Shown: positions 42,482 through 49,463 of the stretch, piece after piece
Numbering within the stretch: the stretch's first letter is position 1
How the letters are laid out: each line of letters begins with the position of its first letter
NCBI RefSeq assembly: GCF_900188185.1
Contig: NZ_FZPA01000001.1
Coordinates: 806,001-870,000 of the forward strand
Direction of reading: 5' to 3'
Source: Sphingopyxis indica
GTDB taxonomy: Bacteria; Pseudomonadota; Alphaproteobacteria; Sphingomonadales; Sphingomonadaceae
DNA length: 64,000 nucleotides
Translations under genes and position numbers: made by a program
The notes under the pieces: generated by a model
Seen by the model: the letters and a program-made list of their open reading frames with translations, nothing else
What the model was told of the DNA's origin: nothing
Database searches by the model: none

Positions 42482-43957
42482 TCAACCCGTCGCGGTGGCG
42501 ATCAGCCGCGCGTAGAAATCAATCATCCGCTTGAAGCTGCCTATCGCCATATGCTCGTTGGTGCCGTGGATCATCGCGGCCTCCTTCAGCGAGACGTGCA
42601 TCGGCATGAAGCGATAGACGTCCTTCGACACCGGCTCCATGCTGCGGCTGTCGGTGCCGGCGACGACGAGCGTCGGGGTCAGCACCGCGTCGGGCGCGTC
42701 GGCGCGCGCCGCGGCGACGATCCATTTCCAGCCTTGCGAGTTGGTCGACGAGATGCGCGACGGTTCGCGCGGCGGCTTGACCCACGACAGATCGACGTCG
42801 AGGTCGCCGACCGCCTCCTTCGCGCGCGCCATCACGTCGGCCGAGCTGTTCCACGGCGCGATGCGATAGTTGATGAGCGCGTTCGCCGACTGCGGCAGGA
42901 CATTCTCCTTGGGGCTCCCTTCGAGCATCGTCGGCGCGATCGTCGTGTGAAAGGCGGCGGCGGTCGAGGGCGATGCCGCGATCTGCCGCTTGAGCAGCGG
43001 CGCGAACAGCCAGCGGTTCGCGACCGCCATCCTGGTCGTCCCGCCCTTTTTCGCCGCCAGCGCTTCCAGCATCGACGCACCGGGGCCGCGTATTTCGAGC
43101 GGAAACGGATGATCGGCGATCGCGAGCACCGCCTTGGCGAGCGTCGTCACGCCGGTCTGGGCGGGCGGCATCGAGCTGTGGCCGCCGGGTGCGTTCGCGG
43201 TGACCTTCAGCGTGCCATAGCCTTTTTCGCCGATCCCGATCATGATCGCCGGACCATCGATCACCGGCGTGTCGGTCAGCACGACGCTGCCCTCGTCGAT
43301 GGTGAAGATCGCCTCGACCCCGTCGGCCTTCAGCTTTTGCGCGGCGGAGACGGCGCCCGATCCGCCGGCCTCCTCGTCATGCCCCGAAACGAGATAGATG
43401 CCGCGCTTGGGCTGGAAACCCGCACCCGCGAGCGCCTCGATCGCCTCGAACAATCCGATCAGCGACCCCTTGTCGTCGACGGTCCCGCGGCCCCACACGG
43501 CATTTTCGGCGATCGCGCCCGAAAAGGGCGGATATTTCCAGTCGCCTTCGGTGCCTTCGGTCACCGGCACGACGTCCTGATGCGCCATGACGATGATCGG
43601 CGCGAGCGATGCGTCGCTTCCCGGCCAATGATAGATCAGCGTGCGGTTGGGCAGGATAGTCCGCGTCATCGCCTTGTGCTCGGCGGGATAGGTCGCGGCG
43701 AGCCAGCTGTGCAGCCGGTCCCACTCGGCGATCTGGTTGTCGGCGGGGTCCTGGTGCGAGATCGTCGGAATCTGCGCCGCGGCGCTCAGATGCTGAACCG
43801 CCGCGTCCAGGTCGAAGGGCGGCGCGGGCGCGAGCGTCACATCCTTGCCGTCGGCGATGTCCCTGGGTTCGAAAGTCGCGGTTCGCACCGCAACCGCCCC
43901 GGCCGCCACGGCAAGGATCGCGATCCCTCCTAGCAAGATCGTGCGCCCTTTCGCCAT
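42482..43957 (-). CDS. M20-family zinc carboxypeptidase, membrane-anchored
   Basis: A 491-residue peptidase of the CPS1/PM20D1-like branch. An N-terminal hydrophobic anchor (TILLGGIAILAVAAGAVAV) precedes the catalytic domain. Metal ligands and the catalytic Glu are in MAHQDVVPV, WGRGTVDDKGSL and GHDEEAGGSGA; a dimerisation insert lies at about 230-370. Likely substrates are peptides or N-acyl amino acids. GGAGAGGGG lies upstream of the ATG at 43957. It stands between two tRNA genes and may be co-transcribed from the tRNA-Ile2 side. Confidence 0.9.
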   Translation of the reverse strand: MAKGRTILLGGIAILAVAAGAVAVRTATFEPRDIADGKDVTLAPAPPFDLDAAVQHLSAAAQIPTISHQDPADNQIAEWDRLHSWLAATYPAEHKAMTRTILPNRTLIYHWPGSDASLAPIIVMAHQDVVPVTEGTEGDWKYPPFSGAIAENAVWGRGTVDDKGSLIGLFEAIEALAGAGFQPKRGIYLVSGHDEEAGGSGAVSAAQKLKADGVEAIFTIDEGSVVLTDTPVIDGPAIMIGIGEKGYGTLKVTANAPGGHSSMPPAQTGVTTLAKAVLAIADHPFPLEIRGPGASMLEALAAKKGGTTRMAVANRWLFAPLLKRQIAASPSTAAAFHTTIAPTMLEGSPKENVLPQSANALINYRIAPWNSSADVMARAKEAVGDLDVDLSWVKPPREPSRISSTNSQGWKWIVAAARADAPDAVLTPTLVVAGTDSRSMEPVSKDVYRFMPMHVSLKEAAMIHGTNEHMAIGSFKRMIDFYARLIATATG

Positions 43958-44025
43958 CGTCCCCTCTCCTTTTTTGGTGGAAGGGTCTTTGGACCAATTA
44001 ACAGCGATGCTGGCAAGGGAAATGG

Positions 44026-44098
44026 TGGGCCCGGCAGGACTCGAACCCGCAACCTAGCCGTTATGAGCGGCCAGCTCTAACCATTGAGCTACAGGCCC
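44026..44098 (-). tRNA. tRNA with CAU anticodon, probably tRNA-Ile2
   Basis: The 73 bases fold with acceptor GGGCCTG/CGGGCCC (one G-U pair), the D-arm GCTCAATGGTTAGAGC, anticodon loop CTCATAA and T-loop GTTCGAGTC. The GGGCC acceptor and the D-arm resemble minor isoleucine tRNAs whose C34 is converted to lysidine by TilS. Automatic tools often call these tRNA-Met. It lacks the initiator signature (C1-A72 mismatch). Confidence 0.85.
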
Positions 44099-44153
44099 CC
44101 GAAGGGTTTCGCGGGCGATAGCGGAGCGCGCGCCCGATTGGCAAGAGAGTCGA

Positions 44154-45182
44154 TCAATCGGCGGCCATGGCGACGACCGCGTCGGCGTGCGCGGGCTCGA
44201 CGCCGCGGCGCGCGAGATGGCTCAGCACGACGTCCCACCAGCGATAGAATTGCTCGAGATCGGCGCCGGAGCGGACATAGGGCGTGTTGCCCGGCTGGAG
44301 CGAGGGCGAGTGGAAGGAAAAGGTGAGCAACGGCAGCCGCTGTTCGACCGCGATGTCGATCGCCCGGCAGGCGCGCGCCGCGGGAATGCCTTCGGGGGTC
44401 AGCGCGATCCGCTCAACGAGCCCGAGCCGCGCGAGCAGCGCCCGCGCATGCGTCCCCTCGCGCGCGACGCGGTGATAAAGCCCTCGCCCCCTGCTTCCCA
44501 GCAGACCGCCGAACAGCGTCGTCACCGGCACTTCGAGCAGATCGCCCGCCTCGGTGCGCACGCGCCAAGGGTGCAGCGGCGCCTCGCGATAATCGGGGCC
44601 ATGTCCGCCGCGATAGTCGAACCCCGACCGCACCGAGGTATCGCAGCGAAAGCCGAGTTGGGTCAGCATCGCCGCGGTTTCGGGGCCGAGACCATAACGC
44701 CCCGCGCGATAGACGGTGGGGGCGACGCCGAACGCATCGCGGATCGCGTCACGCAGCGCGCGCATCTTCGCGCGCTGCAGATCGGGCGGCAGATTGCCGG
44801 TATAGCTGTTGCGCTCGTTCACGGCTTCGTCATGCGGCGGCGTCACCCACGGATGGAGCTGTGCCCCGATGTCGCAGCGCCCGCCCGCCTGCGCGTCGCC
44901 CAGAATTGCGCGCGCGCGCTCGTCGGCGACGATCGGCCAGTCGACCAGATAGATGGGCGCGACGCCGGCGCGCTCGAACCAGGCCTGGCAATCGGCGAGC
45001 GCGGGCACCGAATCGAGGCGATAACCCTTACGCGCGAAGGGCTTCGACCAGTCGAAATCCTCTTCTGTGTCGATCGTCACCCAAAAGCGCGGACGCTCTC
45101 CATCGGCCAGACGGATCACGTCCGCCGATGCGGGACGGTCGAACAAATTGCCCCCCGCCTGCAAGCCGCTCCCCTCTGCCAC
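44154..45182 (-). CDS. Polysaccharide deacetylase (NodB-like), WalW type
   Basis: A 342-residue NodB-fold protein. The catalytic Asp pair is in VTIDTEEDFDWSKPF, the metal His in GAQLHPWVTPP, an Arg motif in VYRAGRYGLGPE, and a C-terminal His in LLTFSFHSPSL. WalW-type relatives sit in exopolysaccharide or wall clusters, but here no glycan genes are adjacent. There is no signal peptide. It follows the degenerate histidine kinase by 13 bases and is probably in one transcript with it. Confidence 0.82.
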   Translation of the reverse strand: MAEGSGLQAGGNLFDRPASADVIRLADGERPRFWVTIDTEEDFDWSKPFARKGYRLDSVPALADCQAWFERAGVAPIYLVDWPIVADERARAILGDAQAGGRCDIGAQLHPWVTPPHDEAVNERNSYTGNLPPDLQRAKMRALRDAIRDAFGVAPTVYRAGRYGLGPETAAMLTQLGFRCDTSVRSGFDYRGGHGPDYREAPLHPWRVRTEAGDLLEVPVTTLFGGLLGSRGRGLYHRVAREGTHARALLARLGLVERIALTPEGIPAARACRAIDIAVEQRLPLLTFSFHSPSLQPGNTPYVRSGADLEQFYRWWDVVLSHLARRGVEPAHADAVVAMAAD

Positions 45183-45195
45183 GAATGGCTCCCGT

Positions 45196-46860
45196 TCAGT
45201 CGCCCTGCCGGACCTCCCGGTCGGCGTCGACCCCGGGGTTGGCCGAGCGCAGGTGCAAGGTCAAGGCGTTATGCCCGATATGGAGCCGTCCCCCCGAGCC
45301 GCGCGCGAGGCTGTCGACGAGCCGCAGCGAGAAGCCGAGGCTCAGCACCGCCGCGCCGGGGGCTTCGCCCTCGGGACTGAAGCCCGGGTCGAGCAGTTCG
45401 GCGGTGCTTGCGAAGCGGATCGCCGCGGGTCGGACGAGCCGCAGCTGCAGCATGTCGTCATGCGCGTCTTCGATCACGAGCTGTCCGGCCATCGTCGTGC
45501 CGGGATCGCAAATATCGACGAGTGCGGTGATCAGGCGCCCGATCATCCGCCGCGCGTCGGCATCGCTCGCCTTCGCCAGAAAAGGCCCCCCGACCCGCGT
45601 CACCGTCAGGTCGACGCGCTGGTCGTCGAGCAGGCTCGCGAGGTCGCTTTCGACCTCCGCCACGATCGCGCCGAGATCGGCGACCATCGCCGGGGCGTCC
45701 TCGGCGGGTTCGGCTTCGGTGCGCGTCGCGACGTCGAGATCGTCGATGATCTGCTGAATCGCCGCCGCGTCGGATACGATCGTCTCTGCCATCGCGCGAT
45801 AGGACTGGCTGACCGGGCCGAACATCTGTCCCGATATGATCTGCGCAAAGCCCGAGATCGCGTTGAGCGGGCTGCGCAACTCGTGGATCAGCTGGCGGAT
45901 CGAATCGCCCGAATCCTCCGCGACGCGCCGCCCATAGGGGATTTCGCTGCGCAGCGGACGCCGCGCGGTGCCGCGATAGCCGCGGAACTGGCCGGTCGCG
46001 CGGTCGAACCAGGGCAGCGCCGAAAAGCGCCACTCGCCGGCTTCGCTCGGCCGTCCTTCAAGCATCATCCGCGCGTTGATGATTTCGGCGCGCTGGCGAA
46101 AGGCGCCCGCCGCGACGCCGTCGACGCCGGGTTCGCCGCCGATCGGCGCTTCGGCGATCGACAGGCCGATGAGCGCGCCGCGCACGATGCCCTCGACCCA
46201 CTGGACGACCCCGTCGGGGCCGGTTTCGAAGCTGAAGCCTTCGCTCGCGCTCTCGCCGGTCGACGCGCTGGACCGGGCGCGCGACGATTGAAATTTGCCG
46301 ATCCGCCGCACGAGCTCGCTGATCTGGCTCGGTTCGCGCCCGATTTCCGGCTCGTCGGCGCCGGCGCCGTCGGTGTCGACCATCGGCGCCTGGTCGGCAA
46401 CGGCAGGCTCCGGCCGCATCGTCGCGGCCGTGGGCGGCTCGGGCAAAGCCACCGAGCCGCTTCCCAGGGTCGCGAGGGCGCGCCGGGTCCCTGCGGGCAG
46501 ATCGTCGCGCCCGGCCAGAATCGACCGCGCGACCGCGCCGGTCGCCGGGAGCAGCGCGAGCCAGGCTGCATCGGACAGGCGGACATCGCGCAACAACGCC
46601 GCCGCGACGCTCGGCACGTCATTGGCGTAAAAGGCTGCAAGCGGCGCAAAACGGCAATGCCGCGCAACGGCGCGGGCGCAATCGCGGCGAATCGGCTCGG
46701 GAACCCGCGAACGAAGCGCGGCGAGCATATGGAAGGCGCGGCGGACATCGGCGTCGTCCAGCCGGTCGCCGCGCTGGGCGAGGATATCGGAAAGCTGGCG
46801 CCAAACCGCGATACTCGCGCGGCCGTCGGCGGGCGCGTGGCGCAGGATGGTCGAGATCAT
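45196..46860 (-). CDS. Cytoplasmic sensor histidine kinase with degenerate ATPase domain
   Basis: A 554-residue protein without membrane segments. An N-terminal helical region (about 1-135; DUF2336/HEAT-like by eye) is followed by an Ala/Pro/Asp-rich linker, a PAS domain (about 208-300) and HisKA with His326 in IRQLIHELRSPLNAISGFAQ. The ATPase domain is eroded: the N-box position reads RLITALVDICDPG without Asn, no G1 (DxGxG) is seen, and G2 is weak (LGFSLRLVDSLARGSGG). It may act as a phosphatase or scaffold. ATG 46860 is chosen over GTG 46893. Confidence 0.8.
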   Translation of the reverse strand: MISTILRHAPADGRASIAVWRQLSDILAQRGDRLDDADVRRAFHMLAALRSRVPEPIRRDCARAVARHCRFAPLAAFYANDVPSVAAALLRDVRLSDAAWLALLPATGAVARSILAGRDDLPAGTRRALATLGSGSVALPEPPTAATMRPEPAVADQAPMVDTDGAGADEPEIGREPSQISELVRRIGKFQSSRARSSASTGESASEGFSFETGPDGVVQWVEGIVRGALIGLSIAEAPIGGEPGVDGVAAGAFRQRAEIINARMMLEGRPSEAGEWRFSALPWFDRATGQFRGYRGTARRPLRSEIPYGRRVAEDSGDSIRQLIHELRSPLNAISGFAQIISGQMFGPVSQSYRAMAETIVSDAAAIQQIIDDLDVATRTEAEPAEDAPAMVADLGAIVAEVESDLASLLDDQRVDLTVTRVGGPFLAKASDADARRMIGRLITALVDICDPGTTMAGQLVIEDAHDDMLQLRLVRPAAIRFASTAELLDPGFSPEGEAPGAAVLSLGFSLRLVDSLARGSGGRLHIGHNALTLHLRSANPGVDADREVRQGD

Positions 46861-47042
46861 CGTGTCAGCAGTCACCCGCAACCGGCCCCACACCCGTCTT
46901 TGTTGGTTAGCATTTGATTAGCGGCTAGCTCGAATCCGGCAAACTGGAAAGCGTCTTAACCATCGCGTCGCATTGTGGGACAATTGCAATCGCCTGAAAT
47001 AATATTATGGTCGCGCTATTCGTGGAAAGCGGAAGTTACAAA

Positions 47043-47516
47043 ATGGCGAGCCAGAAATTCGATCAGATCGACCTGCAAATTCTAGGTGAACTACAAAAAA
47101 ACGGACGGATCACCAATGTCGAGCTGGCGCAGATGGTCGGGCTCACCGCGCCGCCGTGCCTGCGCCGCGTGCGCGCGCTCGAGGAATCGGGCGTCATCCG
47201 GTCCTATCACGCCGATCTCGATGCGGCGAAGCTCGGCTATGGCATCACCGTCTTTGCGATGGTCAGCCTGCGCAGCCAGGCCGAAGCCGACCTGAAGGCG
47301 TTCGAAGATTATGTCGGCGGCCTCGCCGAAGTGCGCGAATGCTATATGCTCAACGGCGAAATCGACTTTCTGCTGAAGGTCGTGGCGCGCGATCTGCAGA
47401 GCTTCCAGTCCTTCCTGACCGCGCATCTGACCTCGGCGCCGAACGTCACGAGCGTCAAGACCTCGCTGACCATCCGGACCGCGAAACAGCTCGCGGGAAT
47501 TCCGGTCGACATCTGA
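47043..47516 (+). CDS. Lrp/AsnC-family transcriptional regulator
   Basis: A 157-residue regulator. Helix-turn-helix at about 5-60 (DQIDLQILGELQKNGRITNV, GLTAPPCLRRVRALEESGVI), then the RAM ligand-binding domain (YGITVFAMVSL, VRECYMLNGEIDFLLKVVAR). Such proteins sense amino acids and act as octamers or dimers. I chose the ATG at 47043 (MASQKFDQID), the family start. It is divergent from the histidine kinase, with 182 bases between, and ends in an intrinsic terminator. Confidence 0.92.
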   Translation: MASQKFDQIDLQILGELQKNGRITNVELAQMVGLTAPPCLRRVRALEESGVIRSYHADLDAAKLGYGITVFAMVSLRSQAEADLKAFEDYVGGLAEVRECYMLNGEIDFLLKVVARDLQSFQSFLTAHLTSAPNVTSVKTSLTIRTAKQLAGIPVDI

Positions 47517-47547
47517 TCCCGGCACCGAATCGCCGGCACCGAATCGA

Positions 47548-47586
47548 AAGGGGCGCCGGCATGATGCACGGCGCCCCTTCCATTTT
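47548..47586 (+). terminator. Terminator between the Lrp and TPR genes
   Basis: AAGGGGCGCCG and CGGCGCCCCTT form an 11-base perfect stem with a 10-base loop, followed by CCATTTTG. It lies between the convergent Lrp-type and TPR-like genes and could serve both. Confidence 0.7.
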
Positions 47587-47603
47587 GCGAGAAGCCGGGA
47601 CGA

Positions 47604-48902
47604 TCAGTTCGCCGCCGCGGGTTGCGCCGCGGGCGCGGCACCGGCGGGCGCCGGATTGAGCTTCGCGAGCCAGAATTTGGCGGCCAGCGCATAGGCGCCG
47701 CCGACCTGGCGGAAGCCCGTCTTTGCCGCCGCCGTATCGCCCGCCATCGCCTGCGCCGCGGCGAGGCGATAGGTCCACATATCCTTGTCGGCGCCCGCAT
47801 TGACCGCCGCCTGATAGAGCGGAATCGCTTCGGCGTAGCGGCCATAGCCGAACAGCGCATCGCCGGTCGCGCCGGCGACCTTCGGGTTCGAAAGCGTCGA
47901 AGGCTTTTTGGCATAGGCGCCGATCGTCGATTCCTCGTCGCCCGCGCGTTCGGCCTGCGCCTTCTTCATCTCCGAAAGCTGCGAATCGGTCGCCGAGACG
48001 ACCCCGGCCTTCTGTCCGGCGTCGATCACCGCAACCGCCTCGCCCGGCAGCGCGGCTTCGGTCGCCAACTGCGCATATTCGGCAAATTCGGCGCGATTCC
48101 GCAGCGCGTCGGTCGCGCGCATCAGGCGAAACACATCGAGCGAAAGCTGCTTGTTGGCGCCCGCCTGGCCGAGCACGAGGCGAAGCGCCTGATTCCACAC
48201 CTGCGGGTCCGGATAGGCCTGCGCCCGAAGCGCGAGCAGGTCGAACGCCTCGTTGGTGCGATTGGCCTTCTGCAGCGCGTTGATGGGGTTGACGAACATC
48301 CAGTCGGGGGGCGTCTGGCCCGCGGCCATCATGCGGTCGATCTCTGCCTTGGCAAAGGCGATGCCCTTGTCGGTCTGCCCGCCGTTCACATAGCTTTCGA
48401 GGAGCATCGCCGGCAGATTGGACTCGGTCGACCCGGCGGCCTTCGCCGCCTCGAGGCGCTGGATAGCCTTGGCATAATCCTTCTTCTGATAGGCGAACTG
48501 GCCCGAGAAGAAGTTGAAGGTCGCGGCGTTGGCGGGCTGCACCTTGCCCGAATCGAGCGCCATATCGAGCCCCTTCTCCTGAAGGGCCTGATCCTTGTTC
48601 AGGATGCCGAGCTGAAGCGTGAAAAAGCCGAGGAAATATTTGTCGTCGTCGGTGGTCGCCGTTCCCTGCCCCTCTGCGATCGCGGCCTGCAGCGCGGCGG
48701 CATCCTGCTTCTTCAGCGATTCGTCCATCTTCTGAACGGCCGGCAAAAAGCCTTTGCTCGGCGAAGCCTGCGGGCCCTCGGCGGCCTCTTCCTTCTTCTG
48801 CTTTTCGCGGGCGGCGGCGGGCGCCGCCGCGGTCGTCATCAGCGCGCAGCCCAGCACGGCGGCCATCGCCGTTGCGGGCATCGAGCGGAAACGGTGAAAC
48901 AT
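47604..48902 (-). CDS. Periplasmic TPR-like repeat protein
   Basis: A 432-residue secreted protein. Signal peptide MFHRFRSMPATAMAAVLGCA ending near PAAA, then a Lys/Glu-rich stretch and helical pairs resembling tetratricopeptide repeats (NFFSGQFAYQKKDYAKAIQR, LFGYGRYAEAIPLYQAAVNA, YRLAAAQAMAGDTAAAKTGF). The C-terminus is an Ala/Pro tail. It is probably a protein-interaction scaffold in the periplasm. It has no operon partners; the 196 bases upstream contain only a weak imperfect hairpin near 49033-49055. Confidence 0.78.
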   Translation of the reverse strand: MFHRFRSMPATAMAAVLGCALMTTAAAPAAAREKQKKEEAAEGPQASPSKGFLPAVQKMDESLKKQDAAALQAAIAEGQGTATTDDDKYFLGFFTLQLGILNKDQALQEKGLDMALDSGKVQPANAATFNFFSGQFAYQKKDYAKAIQRLEAAKAAGSTESNLPAMLLESYVNGGQTDKGIAFAKAEIDRMMAAGQTPPDWMFVNPINALQKANRTNEAFDLLALRAQAYPDPQVWNQALRLVLGQAGANKQLSLDVFRLMRATDALRNRAEFAEYAQLATEAALPGEAVAVIDAGQKAGVVSATDSQLSEMKKAQAERAGDEESTIGAYAKKPSTLSNPKVAGATGDALFGYGRYAEAIPLYQAAVNAGADKDMWTYRLAAAQAMAGDTAAAKTGFRQVGGAYALAAKFWLAKLNPAPAGAAPAAQPAAAN

Positions 48903-49098
48903 GCGAATCTCTCCTTAGAAATCGACCGTAAAGGGGGGGAACTTCAAGCGGCCGGCGTTTGGTAACGCGGCTAGACTGCCCGCGTTGCCAAGGCAAGACG
49001 GGCGCGGTCGATTCGCTATGCCGACAAACGGCTGAACGGGGTTTGAACCCGGTTCGTCGACGCGAGGCGTTCGGCCGCCAGGGCGCCGGACCGGAAGA

Positions 49099-49395
49099 TC
49101 AGGCGAGCACGTCGATCGCAGCGTTGATCCGGCGCAGCACGTCGGGATCGCCCGGCACCCCCGCCATCGCCTCTTCGGCGAGTTCGATCAGCGGCACGAT
49201 GCCGAAGGTTCCGGCAAGGCTTTTAAGGCGCAAAGCCGCCATATTCCAGTTGGCGTCGCAACGCGAGCGGCGCAGCAGGTCGGCGAGTTCGCGCGCGCCG
49301 CTTGCAAAGGTCTGGCGCAGGTCGAGCGCCGCCGCCGGGTCGCCTCCGACCGCGGCCGAAAGATACCGGTCGAGGGGGCCGCTATCGAACGACAT
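49099..49395 (-). CDS. Hpt-like domain protein lacking the phospho-histidine
   Basis: A 98-residue helical protein resembling a phosphotransfer (Hpt) domain: NMAALRLKSLAGTFGIVPLI aligns with the usual H-x-L-K-G/S-x-x-G motif, but the His position (residue 55) is Leu. Asp/Glu-rich flanking helices fit the four-helix fold. Without the His it cannot relay phosphate and may instead bind or titrate a response regulator. It is divergent, with 68 bases between, from the large coiled-coil membrane protein. Confidence 0.65.
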   Translation of the reverse strand: MSFDSGPLDRYLSAAVGGDPAAALDLRQTFASGARELADLLRRSRCDANWNMAALRLKSLAGTFGIVPLIELAEEAMAGVPGDPDVLRRINAAIDVLA

Positions 49396-49463
49396 TCCAC
49401 AGCCCTGTCATCGCATGGTTAAGTTTCCGTTTCATGGACGACATTTGATGCTAATATGGCGCC

